A stretch of 64,000 nt of DNA from Actinacidiphila glaucinigra (GTDB taxonomy: Bacteria > Actinomycetota > Actinomycetes > Streptomycetales > Streptomycetaceae), in NCBI RefSeq assembly GCF_900188405.1, contig NZ_FZOF01000006.1, positions 62,001 through 126,000 on the forward strand, in the 5' to 3' direction. The first letter of the stretch is position 1, and each line of letters opens with the position of its first letter. Of this stretch, positions 52,766 through 61,139 are shown piece by piece. Both the position numbers and the translations under genes were made by a program. The notes beneath the pieces are model-generated. The model did not search any database and had not been told where the DNA came from. It saw only the letters and a program-made list of their open reading frames with translations.

Positions 52766-52882
52766 CTACGCGCCCGGCACCGTGGAACGGCGACACAGGA
52801 TGTCGGCGACGCAGTGCCCGGCCACGCCGATGAGCGCCAGCTCGATGCTGGCGTCGGCGTCTGTGGCAGGGCTGTGCGGCAT
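52766..52882 (-). CDS. Possible leaderless 38-aa ORF upstream of the ABC importer
   Basis: A 38-codon ORF with strongly GC-biased third positions (about 33 of 37 codons), starting MPHSPATDADASIEL and containing two cysteines (HCVADILC). ATG 52882 has no Shine-Dalgarno, but a TTGACA/CAATGT promoter places transcription start at or next to the A of ATG, as in leaderless mRNAs. It may be a regulatory leader peptide for the importer operon or a small protein. Coding status is unproven. Confidence 0.5.
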   Translation of the reverse strand: MPHSPATDADASIELALIGVAGHCVADILCRRSTVPGA

Positions 52883-52889
52883 GCCGAAA

Positions 52890-52918
52890 ACATTGAACGA
52901 TTAATCGCCCGATGTCAA
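52890..52918 (-). promoter_or_regulatory. Predicted promoter with palindromic operator
   Basis: Minus strand: -35 TTGACA (52918-52913), 17-nt spacer, -10 CAATGT (52895-52890). The spacer contains a perfect palindrome CGATTAATCG (52898-52907), a candidate operator for a repressor of the importer. Confidence 0.55.
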
Positions 52919-52922
52919 AAAG

Positions 52923-54329
52923 CTAGCCCCGGGGGTAGGGCCAGGCGTTGGGCTTGCAGGTCAGGCCTCCGTAGTTGAGGAACTTGGTCTGCTGCATCAT
53001 GACCGGGGCGAGGGCGCCCTGCTTGGGGCAGAGCACATGGCCGTAGCCGAGCCGGTGCCCGACCTCGTGGTTGATCAGCATCTCGCGGTAGGCGAGCATC
53101 CGGTCCGGGCCGTAGGTCTCCGATCCCTGGGCCCAGCGGTACGCGTTGATCATCGTCCGCGGAGTCGACGCCGCGTCACATGACACATTGTCAACCGTCG
53201 TGTCCAGGCCGGACTTGGCGCACCAGACGGCCGTGGTTCCCGGACTGGCCAGGGTGATCACGATGTCGGCGGGGCCCGTTGAGACCCGCTCGAAGGTGCG
53301 GGCCCCGCCGTGGGCCCAACTCCGCTTGTCGTTCAGTGTCCTGTAGACCGCGTCCGCGAAGAGCCGGGCATTCAGCGGCAGGCCCTTCTCGACGTCCACC
53401 CGCACCCGCAGCAGCGTGCCCTTGCCGGGGGCCTTCTCGCGGCCGCTCACGGTCTGGAACTTCCCGGCCAGGCTCAGGTCCTGGTCGAGCGGGTAGGCCT
53501 TGGTCATCGCCTGGCCGTAGGTGAGCGGAGCGGCGACCGCGGAGGGTGAGGTCGAGGGGGTCGGCCGGCCCTGGGAGCGGGACGCGGCGTCGTCGGCGCC
53601 CCGGCTGCCGTCCGGCGCCGCACCGGCGGCGGACGAGTGACGCTTCTCACCCCCGGCGGCCATCTGGCCCGCCACGACGACGGCCAGCACGGTCACGACC
53701 GCCGCGGCCGCGGCGCCGCTGAGGGCGCGAGTCCTGACGGTCTTCTTGGGCTGTTCGGGTGGTTCCCCGCCTTCCCCGGCCTCCCCGGCGCCCTCCACGG
53801 GTGCCCCGGGTCCGGTGGCGGCGGATGAGGCGGAGGCCCGGGGGGCGTCGAAGGCCTCGACGAAGTCCTGCCGCGGGCCGGGGACGTTCCGGGCCCCCGC
53901 GCCGGACGCCCGGCGCTGGCGCGGGAAGCCGGATATTCGGGGCGCGGTGCGGACGCGCCCGTCGAGGGGGTCGTCGTCCTCCGGGTACTCGGTGCCGAGC
54001 GCGGTGTCCGCCAGCTCGGCGGGCCGGGTGCCGCGCGGCGTGCGCGGCGGGACCCAGGAACCGGCCCGGCCCCAGGCGGAGTGCTCCTGGTGCTCGGGGT
54101 GGGAGCGGCCCGGGGCGTCCTGGTGGCCGTGCCCGGGGTCGCCGGGCCGGAAGCCGTCCCGGCCGCCCGGCGCGGAACCACCGGGCGCCTGGCCCGGTCC
54201 GCCCGTACGGGGCGGGGTCGGCGCCGGGCCGGGACGCCGGCGGCGGCCGTTGCCCGAGGTGCCGCCGGCTATGCCCGGTACGTCGTCGCGGCGGCCGTCA
54301 CGGCCGCCCGGTGCGCTGTGCCTGCCCAT
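52923..54329 (-). CDS. DUF3152 protein with metzincin-like zinc motif
   Basis: A 468-residue protein. Residues 1-195 are disordered and Pro/Gly/Arg-rich. One hydrophobic segment (SGAAAAAVVTVLAVVVAGQM, about 200-225) anchors it in the membrane. The extracytoplasmic DUF3152 domain (about 270-468) carries HEVGHRLGYGH, the HExxHxxGxxH zinc motif of metzincin peptidases. ATG 54329 lies 4 nt after the upstream hydrolase stop. Peptidase activity is likely but not shown. Four cysteines in the domain could form disulfides outside the cell. Confidence 0.87.
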   Translation of the reverse strand: MGRHSAPGGRDGRRDDVPGIAGGTSGNGRRRRPGPAPTPPRTGGPGQAPGGSAPGGRDGFRPGDPGHGHQDAPGRSHPEHQEHSAWGRAGSWVPPRTPRGTRPAELADTALGTEYPEDDDPLDGRVRTAPRISGFPRQRRASGAGARNVPGPRQDFVEAFDAPRASASSAATGPGAPVEGAGEAGEGGEPPEQPKKTVRTRALSGAAAAAVVTVLAVVVAGQMAAGGEKRHSSAAGAAPDGSRGADDAASRSQGRPTPSTSPSAVAAPLTYGQAMTKAYPLDQDLSLAGKFQTVSGREKAPGKGTLLRVRVDVEKGLPLNARLFADAVYRTLNDKRSWAHGGARTFERVSTGPADIVITLASPGTTAVWCAKSGLDTTVDNVSCDAASTPRTMINAYRWAQGSETYGPDRMLAYREMLINHEVGHRLGYGHVLCPKQGALAPVMMQQTKFLNYGGLTCKPNAWPYPRG

Positions 54330-54333
54330 GAAG

Positions 54334-55302
54334 TCAGTGATCCGTCCGCGCGTCCGTGGCGTCCAGCAGTTCGCGGAAGGCCCGCTCCACCGCATCGGGG
54401 TGCTCCATCATCGCGACGTGCCCGCTGTCGGGGAGCGTCAGCAGCCGCGCGTCACGGAACGTCCGGGCGGCACGGTACGCCATCCGGGGGGAGATCAGCT
54501 TGTCCCGGCCGCCGTACACCAGCAGCGTCGGTGCGAGCACCCGCTCGGCCTGCCGCCACAGGTTGTGCTGGCCGCCGAGTGTGTAGGCGTCGACGATGCC
54601 GCGCGCCGAGCGGGTCAGCGCGTCCCAGAAGTACGGCAGTCTCAGCCGGCGCTCGTACTCCGTGGCGTGCTCGGCGAAGGACTCCTCGCTGACCTGCGAC
54701 GGATCGCCGTAGCAGAGTTCCAGCAACTGCTTGGTGCGCCGCTCCGCGGACCAGTCTCGGGTCGCGCGGGTCACCACCGCGGTGGCGCCCGGCACCCCGA
54801 GGAGGGCGGTCGGCCACGCGCCGCGCCGGGGCGGCACCTCCGGCAGCGCCGGCGAGATCAGCGTCAGGGTGCGGACCAGGTCGGGCCGGGCCGCGGCGAC
54901 CTTGGTGACGACGGCTCCGCCCAGCGAGTTGCCGAAGAGGTGCACGGGCCCGCGCCCGGAAGCCTCCAGCAGGCGCACGACGGCACGCGCGTGCCCCCCG
55001 ATCGAGTAGTTGCCGTCGTCCGGCGGCGGCGAATGCCCGAAACCGGGCAGGTCCAGGGCCTCGCAGGTCACCCGGTCCGCCAGCAGCCGCATCAGCGCCG
55101 ACCAGTTGGAGGAGGACCCGCCCAGGCCGTGAACGAAGAGCGCGGGCGGCAGCCCTCCGGCCTGCTCCGCCCGCGCTCGTACGGTCAGCGTCCGCCCTGG
55201 CAGGGCCACCGTCCGCACCGTCTCCCCGTCCCCGGCTCTGGCTCCCGAAGGCGGTACGGGCACGGCGGCGAGTGCGGCTTCGGAAGACTCCGTCGAGGAC
55301 AT
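54334..55302 (-). CDS. Alpha/beta hydrolase
   Basis: A 322-residue alpha/beta hydrolase. Oxyanion-hole HGLGG (in FVHGLGGSSSNW), nucleophile elbow GNSLGGAV (Ser at about 131), a catalytic Asp in VYGGRDKLI and His in PDSGHVAMMEHP complete the triad. It is followed by the DUF3152 gene on the same strand. A 45-residue N-terminal extension precedes the fold. The substrate is unknown. Confidence 0.9.
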   Translation of the reverse strand: MSSTESSEAALAAVPVPPSGARAGDGETVRTVALPGRTLTVRARAEQAGGLPPALFVHGLGGSSSNWSALMRLLADRVTCEALDLPGFGHSPPPDDGNYSIGGHARAVVRLLEASGRGPVHLFGNSLGGAVVTKVAAARPDLVRTLTLISPALPEVPPRRGAWPTALLGVPGATAVVTRATRDWSAERRTKQLLELCYGDPSQVSEESFAEHATEYERRLRLPYFWDALTRSARGIVDAYTLGGQHNLWRQAERVLAPTLLVYGGRDKLISPRMAYRAARTFRDARLLTLPDSGHVAMMEHPDAVERAFRELLDATDARTDH

Positions 55303-55340
55303 GGGGCAATGTTACGAGGTGATCACGCGTGGGCTCGTGT

Positions 55341-55348
55341 GTTCGCAC
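55341..55348. promoter_or_regulatory. GTTCGCAC motif, first copy
   Basis: GTTCGCAC within CGTGTGttcgcactCACACG (6-bp arms) in the divergent spacer before the hydrolase. The same octamer recurs at 55735-55742 before the TetR gene, so both could be bound by that regulator. Confidence 0.35.
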
Positions 55349-55493
55349 TCACACGCGTCGTGGGGATTTTCCGCCTCTCCCGTCACTCTGCACACCCCTT
55401 GCCTGTCTCCTACGCTCGCATAAGGGGAAAGAGGGGGACAGTGGGTAGCAGCGGGGGACGGCAGCGCACGACCAGAGGAATCGGGAGGTGCCC

Positions 55494-55712
55494 GTGTCCG
55501 ACGACATCGAGACCTTCGACGACGACGTCATCGACGACCTGGAGGACGCCGAGGCCGACATCGAGGCCCCCGAGGCGGACATCGCCGAACAGCACCTCGA
55601 ACTGCTGCAGCACCGCGATGTCCCGATCACCGAACGCCCTGACGACGCCGATCCGGCGGACGTGGCCGAGCAGCACAGGGTCGTGGAACTCGACGAGGAC
55701 GACTATCGCTGA
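55494..55712 (+). CDS. Small acidic protein (72 aa)
   Basis: A 72-residue protein that is almost entirely Asp/Glu-rich (IETFDDDVIDDLEDAEADIE and later DADPADVAEQHRVVELDEDD). No fold is recognised; it is probably disordered or helical. GGGAGG lies 5 nt before GTG 55494; GTG 55488 overlaps that site and is rejected. It precedes the TetR gene by about 100 nt on the same strand. Confidence 0.65.
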   Translation: MSDDIETFDDDVIDDLEDAEADIEAPEADIAEQHLELLQHRDVPITERPDDADPADVAEQHRVVELDEDDYR

Positions 55713-55729
55713 GTTCCACTTGGTGAGAA

Positions 55730-55743
55730 TGTGCGTTCGCACA
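55730..55743. promoter_or_regulatory. TGTGCG-TT-CGCACA inverted repeat, possible TetR operator
   Basis: Perfect 6-bp arms around TT, 70 nt before the TetR start. It contains a second copy of GTTCGCAC. Position and symmetry suit an autoregulatory TetR site. Confidence 0.45.
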
Positions 55744-55812
55744 GCGCATGCCCCCGCTACCGAAAAGTACGATGGCACCCGCAGCGCAGAACGACATCAC
55801 TTGGGAGGCGGC

Positions 55813-56448
55813 GTGACAGCCATCGAGCAGACTGAGGCGCGCCCTCGCGGCACACGCCTGCCGCGCCGGGCCCGGAGGAACCAGCTGCTGGGCGCGGCTC
55901 AGGAGGTGTTCGTCGCCCAGGGGTACCACGCCGCCGCGATGGACGACATCGCCGAGCGTGCGGGCGTCAGCAAGCCCGTGCTCTACCAGCACTTTCCCGG
56001 CAAGCTCGAGCTCTACCTGGCCCTGCTGGACCAGCACTGCGAGGCACTGCTGGACGCGGTGCGCACCGCACTGGCCTCCACCACCGACAACAAGCAGCGG
56101 GTGGCGGCGACCATGGACGCGTACTTCGCGTACGTGGAGGACGAGGGCGGCGCCTTCCGCCTGGTCTTCGAGTCCGACCTCACCAACGAGCCGGCCGTCC
56201 GCGAACGCGTCGACAAGGTCGCGCTGCAGTGCGCCGAGGCGATCAGCGAGGTCATCGCCGAGGACACGGGGCTGACCACCGAGCAGTCCATGCTGCTCGC
56301 CGTCGGCCTCGGCGGCGTCTCGCAGGTCGTGGCCCGCTACTGGCTCTCCAGCGGCAGCTCCATGCCCCGCGACACCGCGGTGCAGTTGCTGACCTCCCTG
56401 GCCTGGCGCGGCATCGCGGGCTTCCCGCTGCACGGCTCCGAGCACTGA
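55813..56448 (+). CDS. TetR family transcriptional regulator
   Basis: A 211-residue TetR protein. The N-terminal helix-turn-helix is RRNQLLGAAQEVFVAQGYHA (about 20-40) plus MDDIAERAGVSKPVLYQHFP (about 42-62). The C-terminal ligand-binding domain runs to 211. GTG 55813 is preceded by GGGAGG at 4 nt. The inverted repeat upstream is a candidate autoregulatory site. The ligand and targets are unknown; the neighbouring hydrolase and DUF3107 gene are possible targets. Confidence 0.92.
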   Translation: MTAIEQTEARPRGTRLPRRARRNQLLGAAQEVFVAQGYHAAAMDDIAERAGVSKPVLYQHFPGKLELYLALLDQHCEALLDAVRTALASTTDNKQRVAATMDAYFAYVEDEGGAFRLVFESDLTNEPAVRERVDKVALQCAEAISEVIAEDTGLTTEQSMLLAVGLGGVSQVVARYWLSSGSSMPRDTAVQLLTSLAWRGIAGFPLHGSEH

Positions 56449-56581
56449 CGACGTCCCGTCGGGTGTTCGCTCTGGGCGTGCCCGTCCGCGGGTGTCCCGG
56501 TGCCGGGCGCGGCTAATGTGTCCTGCGTACGGCGCGATTTCCAACCGCGCACACCGCAGACCGTTCGGAGGGACAAAAGCC

Positions 56582-56812
56582 GTGGAGGTCAAGATCGGCG
56601 TGCAGCACGCGCCGCGCGAGATCATCATCGAGAGCGCGCAGACGGCCGAGGAGGTCGAGAAGGCCGTCTCCGAGGCGCTGACGGGCACCGGCAAGCTGCT
56701 CAGCCTCACCGACGAGCACGGCAAGCGCGTGCTCGTGCCGGCCGACCGGCTGGCCTACGTGGAGATCGGCGAGCCGGCGACGCGCCGGGTCGGCTTCGGC
56801 GCCCAGCTCTAG
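56582..56812 (+). CDS. DUF3107 family protein
   Basis: A 76-residue protein beginning VEVKIGVQHAPREIIIES, with VLVPADRLAYVEIG near the end, the hallmarks of actinobacterial DUF3107. It is soluble, with no motif of known function. GTG 56582 is preceded by GGAGGGA. A TAATGT -10-like element lies about 65 nt upstream. A strong terminator follows its stop. Confidence 0.88.
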   Translation: MEVKIGVQHAPREIIIESAQTAEEVEKAVSEALTGTGKLLSLTDEHGKRVLVPADRLAYVEIGEPATRRVGFGAQL

Positions 56813-56847
56813 GTACAGCCTGGCCGCTCCCGTGACGGGAGGACGTA

Positions 56848-56880
56848 CGGCGGGTCACCCCCGAATGGGGTGACCCGCCG
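56848..56880. terminator. Intrinsic terminator after the DUF3107 gene
   Basis: A 14-bp perfect stem (CGGCGGGTCACCCC) with a 5-nt loop, followed by TTT on the plus strand. Confidence 0.8.
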
Positions 56881-56943
56881 TTTCGCCGTCCGGACCCGCG
56901 GGGTAGGACCCGTGCGACCGAAGTCTCCGGGAGGGGCCGCACG

Positions 56944-57219
56944 ATGATGTGGGAAGCGCTCGCGTTCGCCGCCGTCGGACTGTCCGTCGCGTACGCCGCC
57001 ACACGATTGCTCCCCCGCCGGCGCCTTCCCGCGGCGACGCTGGTGCTCGCCACGGGAGCCGTCGCCGCCGTGCTCGGCGGCCTCATCACCCGTACCGTCC
57101 TCGGTTCCGACCGGTTCCTGATCAACCTCGCCGTGTCGGTGGGGGTGGCCGCCGTCCTGCTCTCGCTGCTGGTGCGCCCACCGCGGAGCACCCGCCGGTC
57201 CTCGCCGCGCACGGCCTGA
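56944..57219 (+). CDS. Small two-to-three-helix membrane protein (91 aa)
   Basis: A 91-residue protein with three hydrophobic stretches (ALAFAAVGLSVAYAA, LATGAVAAVLGGLI, LINLAVSVGVAAVLLSLLV) and a basic C-terminus (RPPRSTRRSSPR). No family is recognised. GGGAGGGG lies upstream of ATG 56944. It is convergent with the ferritin-like gene, 14 nt apart. Confidence 0.7.
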   Translation: MMWEALAFAAVGLSVAYAATRLLPRRRLPAATLVLATGAVAAVLGGLITRTVLGSDRFLINLAVSVGVAAVLLSLLVRPPRSTRRSSPRTA

Positions 57220-57233
57220 GCCGCGCGGTCCGC

Positions 57234-57968
57234 TCAGGCGGACAGGCCCAGCGCCGCCATCCGCTTGGTGTGGGCCTCGGTGATCCGGGTGAACATCCGG
57301 CCGACCTCCGCGAGGTCGAAGCCGTCGGCGACCCCGCCGACCAGCATCGTGCTGAGCGCGTCCCGGTCCGCCACGACCCGCTGCGCCTGCGACAGCGCCT
57401 CGCCCATCAGCCGGCGCGCCCACAGCGCGAGCCGCCCGCCGACCCGGGGCTCGGCCTCGATGGCGGAGCGCACCTTCTCCACCGCGAAGGAGGCGTGCCC
57501 GGTGTCGTCCAGCACCGCCAGCACCAGTTCGCGGGTGTCGGTGTCGAGCCGGGCGGCGACCTCGCGGTAGAAGTCGGACGCGATGGAGTCGCCGACGTAC
57601 GCCTTGACCAGGCCCTCCAGCCAGTCCGACGGAGCGGTCTGGCGGTGGAACTCGTCGAGTGCGGCGGCGAAGGGCTCCATCGCCGCGGTCGGGTCCGCCT
57701 CGATGGTGGTGAGCCGCGCGCGGAGCTGCTCGAAGTGGTGGAACTCGGCGGACGCCATCGCCGCGAGCTCCGCCTTGTCCTCCAGGGACGGCGCGAGCTT
57801 CGCGTCCTCCGCGAGCCGCTCGAAGGCGGCCAGCTCGCCGTACGCGAGTGCCCCGAGCAGGTCCACGACCGCCGCGCGGTACTGCGGCTCCGCGGAGGCC
57901 GCGGCCCAGTCCTTGGCGGCGATGGTCGTCTCGGCGGGGGTGTCGGCGGGGGTGTCAGGCGTCTCCAT
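57234..57968 (-). CDS. Ferritin-like fold protein
   Basis: A 244-residue four-helix protein of the ferritin-like superfamily (close to the MiaE-like, actinobacterial-specific group). Candidate metal ligands lie in YGELAAFERL, AEFHHFEQL (ExxH-type), FYREVAARL and DDTGHASFAVE. The last helix has Asp in place of the usual Glu, so the di-iron site may be incomplete. No signal peptide. An upstream 378-nt spacer is shared with the DEAD-box helicase. Confidence 0.83.
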   Translation of the reverse strand: METPDTPADTPAETTIAAKDWAAASAEPQYRAAVVDLLGALAYGELAAFERLAEDAKLAPSLEDKAELAAMASAEFHHFEQLRARLTTIEADPTAAMEPFAAALDEFHRQTAPSDWLEGLVKAYVGDSIASDFYREVAARLDTDTRELVLAVLDDTGHASFAVEKVRSAIEAEPRVGGRLALWARRLMGEALSQAQRVVADRDALSTMLVGGVADGFDLAEVGRMFTRITEAHTKRMAALGLSA

Positions 57969-58346
57969 GCTGCGCACAATAGCCAACCCCACCAGTGCGG
58001 CAACCATCCCGTGCGGCCCGCCGCGCGGGAGCCGCGGCGTGACCTGTCCCACGTACCGGAAAATCCATCCTCCGCGGGTGCGTGATTCCGGGGTACAGTG
58101 ATATGGACCCGCCAGGTGACCCGGCGGGTCGCGCATGAATGGATGCCCGGTCGGTGGCCCGATCGGCTCCTACCGACCGCCCTCCCCACGTGGGGAGGGG
58201 ACAGCTTCGCGGCGCGCACGAGGGCAGTGGTCCCGCGCACCTCGGCCATCAACGGCCGGACGACACTCCGCGGTCAGCGCAGTTCCTTGCGCCCGACCCT
58301 CCCCGGAAACCGCTCGGCGCCGCGTCCCAATAGAAGAGGCAGCATC
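57969..58346 (+). other. Structured 5' leader upstream of the DEAD-box helicase
   Basis: No separate gene is supported. On the plus strand three stem-loops lie in order: 58106-58130 (GACCCGCC/GGCGGGTC, 8 bp), 58149-58178 (GGTCGGT/ACCGACC, 7 bp, 16-nt loop) and 58180-58199 (perfect 20-nt palindrome CCCTCCCCAC-GTGGGGAGGG). TACAGT near 58094 is a weak -10 candidate. Long structured leaders are common on RNA-helicase genes and may give temperature or self-regulation. Confidence 0.55.
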
Positions 58347-60101
58347 CTGACCACCACCACGACTTTCCGCGATCTGGGGATCCTCCCCGAGACCGCCGAG
58401 GCCCTCGAGGCCGTCGGCATCATCACTCCCTTCCCGATCCAGGAGATGACGCTTCCCGTCGCCCTCGCGGGCAACGACGTCATCGGCCAGGCCAAGACCG
58501 GCACCGGCAAGACCCTGGGCTTCGGCCTCCCGCTCCTGGAGCGGGTCGTCGTCCCGGTCGACGTCGAGGCCGGGCGTGCCAGGCCCGAGGACCTCGTCGA
58601 CGGGCCGCAGGCCCTGATCATCGTCCCCACCCGTGAGCTGTGCACGCAGGTCAGCAACGACCTGCTGACCGCGGGCAAGGTGCGCAACGTCCGCGTTCTG
58701 GCGATCTACGGCGGCCGCGCGTACGAGCCCCAGGTCGAGGCCCTGAAGAAGGGCGTCGACGTGGTCGTCGGCACCCCGGGCCGGCTGCTCGACCTCGCGG
58801 GCCAGAAGAAGCTCAACCTGCGCAACGTCCGCGCGCTCGTCCTCGACGAGGCCGACGAGATGCTCGACCTGGGCTTCCTGCCCGACGTCGAGAAGATCAT
58901 CGAGATGCTGCCCGCCAAGCGGCAGACGATGCTGTTCTCCGCGACGATGCCGGGCGCCGTCATCGGCCTCGCCCGCCGCTACATGTCGCAGCCCACGCAC
59001 ATCCGGGCCACCTCGCCGGACGACGAGGGCGCGACCGTCGCCAACATCACCCAGCACATCTTCCGCGCCCACTCGCTGGACAAGCCGGAGCTCGTCTCCC
59101 GGGTGCTGCAGGCCGACGGCCGCGGCCTGGCGATGATCTTCTGCCGCACCAAGCGCACGGCCGCCGACCTCGCGGAGCAGCTGGAGCAGCGCGGCTTCGC
59201 CTCCGGCGCCGTCCACGGCGACCTCGGCCAGGGTGCCCGCGAGCAGGCGCTGCGCGCCTTCCGCAACGGCAAGGTCGACGTCCTGGTCTGCACCGACGTC
59301 GCCGCCCGCGGCATCGACGTCGAGGGCGTCACGCACGTGATCAACTACCAGACGCCGGAGGACGAGAAGACCTACCTCCACCGCATCGGCCGCACCGGCC
59401 GCGCGGGTGCGTCCGGCACGGCGATCACGCTGGTCGACTGGGACGACATCCCGCGCTGGCAGCTGATCAACAAGGCGCTGGACCTGCCGTTCAACGAGCC
59501 GGAGGAGACCTACTCCACCTCGGCCCACCTGTACGAGCTGCTCGGCATCCCCGAGGGCACCAAGGGCGTGCTGCCGCGTGCGGAGCGCACCCGTGCCGGA
59601 CTGGACGCCGAGGAGATCGAGGACCTCGGCGAGACCGGCGGCCGCGGCCGTGGCCGTGGCGGCCGCAAGTCCGGCCCCGCCGCCTCCGCCGAGGCGGAGG
59701 AGCGTCCGGCACGTACCCGTACGCCGCGCCAGCGCCGCCGCACCCGCGGCGGGCAGTCGGTCGGCGAGGCGCCCGCCGGGGCGGAGGCGGCCGTGGAGAC
59801 CGCCGAGGCTCCGGCGACCGAGGCCGCGGCCCCGCGCCGTCGCCGCCGCACCCGTGCGGGGGCCGCGGGTACCGCGGGCACCGAGACCGTCGCGGACGCC
59901 CCGGTGGCCGAGGAGGTCCCGGCCCCGCGCCGCCGCCGCACCCGGTCCGCCGCCACCACCGCCACCGGCGCCGAGGCTCCGGCCGCTTCCGAGGCCCCGG
60001 CCCCGGAAGCCGCACCCGCCGAGGGCGAGGGCGCGGCCAAGACCGTCCGCCGCCGTCGCCGCACGCGGGCGGCCAAGCCGGCCGACGAGGCCACCGGCTG
60101 A
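58347..60101 (+). CDS. DEAD-box ATP-dependent RNA helicase
   Basis: A 584-residue RNA helicase. Motif Q lies in FRDLGILPETAEAL...PFPIQEM, motif I AKTGTGKT, Ia PTRELCTQ, II DEAD (VLDEADEMLDLGF), III SAT (FSATMPG), V TDVAARGID and VI HRIGRTGRAG. Residues about 430-584 form an Arg-rich tail with four RRRRTR-type blocks separated by Ala/Glu-rich spacers, probably RNA-binding. The apparent start is CTG 58347 (AGAGG at 7 nt); no ATG or GTG lies close to the conserved N-terminus. The frame is also open upstream to 58098. Confidence 0.9.
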   Translation: MTTTTTFRDLGILPETAEALEAVGIITPFPIQEMTLPVALAGNDVIGQAKTGTGKTLGFGLPLLERVVVPVDVEAGRARPEDLVDGPQALIIVPTRELCTQVSNDLLTAGKVRNVRVLAIYGGRAYEPQVEALKKGVDVVVGTPGRLLDLAGQKKLNLRNVRALVLDEADEMLDLGFLPDVEKIIEMLPAKRQTMLFSATMPGAVIGLARRYMSQPTHIRATSPDDEGATVANITQHIFRAHSLDKPELVSRVLQADGRGLAMIFCRTKRTAADLAEQLEQRGFASGAVHGDLGQGAREQALRAFRNGKVDVLVCTDVAARGIDVEGVTHVINYQTPEDEKTYLHRIGRTGRAGASGTAITLVDWDDIPRWQLINKALDLPFNEPEETYSTSAHLYELLGIPEGTKGVLPRAERTRAGLDAEEIEDLGETGGRGRGRGGRKSGPAASAEAEERPARTRTPRQRRRTRGGQSVGEAPAGAEAAVETAEAPATEAAAPRRRRRTRAGAAGTAGTETVADAPVAEEVPAPRRRRTRSAATTATGAEAPAASEAPAPEAAPAEGEGAAKTVRRRRRTRAAKPADEATG

Positions 60102-60115
60102 CGTCACACCCGTAC

Positions 60116-60160
60116 CGCCGACGGCCGGGCGCCCCTGACGGGGGTGCCCGGCCGTCGGCG
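60116..60160 (+). terminator. Terminator hairpin after the DEAD-box helicase
   Basis: A 15-bp perfect outer stem (CGCCGACGGCCGGGC, 60116-60130, paired with 60146-60160) with a smaller inner CCCC/GGGG stem, followed by TTCCGTCTG. Confidence 0.75.
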
Positions 60161-60232
60161 TTCCGTCTGCGCGGCGCCCGGGGTTGGGGATCGCGTCGTG
60201 TGAGGGCAACCCGGCCCGGCTAGCCTCGCCCC

Positions 60233-61132
60233 ATGAGCCGACCGCCCTTCCTGACGCTGCCCGAGAACGCCACCGCGTACCCCCTGGAGACGGCCCGCGG
60301 CGTCTTCGCCGTGCTGGACGCCCTCCCGCCGGCCGGCACGCCGCGGCGCGGCACCGCTCTGCTGGTGCCCGGGTTCACCGGCAGCAAGGAGGACTTCCTC
60401 GCGCTGCTGGAACCGCTGGCGGCCGCCGGCTACCGCACGGTCGCCGTGGACGGCCGGGGCCAGCACCAGTCGCCCGGCCCGCGGGACGAGGCGGCGTACG
60501 CGCAAGGAGAACTGGCCGCCGACGTGGTCGCGCAGACCGCCGCGCTGGCCACCGCGGCCGGCGAGCCGGTGCATCTGCTGGGGCACTCGATGGGCGGCCT
60601 GGTCGTCCGCGCCGCCGTCCTGGCCGCGCACGACGAGGGCGCCGCCCTGCCCTGGGCGTCCCTGACCCTCATGAGCTCCGGCCCGGCCGCCATCGAAGCG
60701 GCGCAGCAGGCCCGTACGAAGCTGCTGGTGGAGGCCCTGTCGGCGATGGACATGGAGAGCGTGTGGCACGCGATGCGCGAGCTGGACGCCGAGGACCTCG
60801 AGGGCACGGCGAACGCCGCGGGCCCGGTCGAGGAGTTCCTGCACCGCCGCTGGCTGGCGACGGTGCCCGAGCAGCTGATCGTCACCGGCCGGCAGCTGAT
60901 CGACGAGCCGGACCGGGTGGCGGAGCTAGCGGCGGTGCCGCTGCCGAAGCTGGTGCTCTCGGGCGCGGTGGACTACGCGTGGCCCGTCCCGTGGCTGGAC
61001 GCGATGGCCGAGCGCCTCGGGGCGCGCCGGGTGGTCGTCGAGGGGGCCGAGCACTCCCCCAACGCCGAGCGGCCGGCCCCCACCGCGCGGGCCCTCGCCG
61101 ACTTCTGGGACGGCGCCGGACCCGGGGCCTGA
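60233..61132 (+). CDS. Alpha/beta hydrolase
   Basis: A 299-residue alpha/beta hydrolase. Oxyanion region LLVPGFTGSKEDF, nucleophile elbow GHSMGGLV (Ser at about 120), an aspartate in GAVDYAWP and the histidine in VEGAEHSPNAERP form the triad. There is no signal peptide. ATG 60233 is supported by the gap after the previous terminator. It is convergent with the NYN gene, and substrate is unknown. Confidence 0.88.
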   Translation: MSRPPFLTLPENATAYPLETARGVFAVLDALPPAGTPRRGTALLVPGFTGSKEDFLALLEPLAAAGYRTVAVDGRGQHQSPGPRDEAAYAQGELAADVVAQTAALATAAGEPVHLLGHSMGGLVVRAAVLAAHDEGAALPWASLTLMSSGPAAIEAAQQARTKLLVEALSAMDMESVWHAMRELDAEDLEGTANAAGPVEEFLHRRWLATVPEQLIVTGRQLIDEPDRVAELAAVPLPKLVLSGAVDYAWPVPWLDAMAERLGARRVVVEGAEHSPNAERPAPTARALADFWDGAGPGA

Positions 61133-61139
61133 GCCCGGT

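Larger units (their letters stand above)
52603..52922 (-). other. 5' leader and promoter region of the ABC importer
   Basis: This 320-nt stretch carries a predicted promoter (52890-52918), a 38-codon ORF (52766-52882) and a GC hairpin near 52676-52694 (GGACCCC paired with GGGGACC, one mismatch). The rest between the small ORF stop and the binding-protein start shows no gene. Confidence 0.6.
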
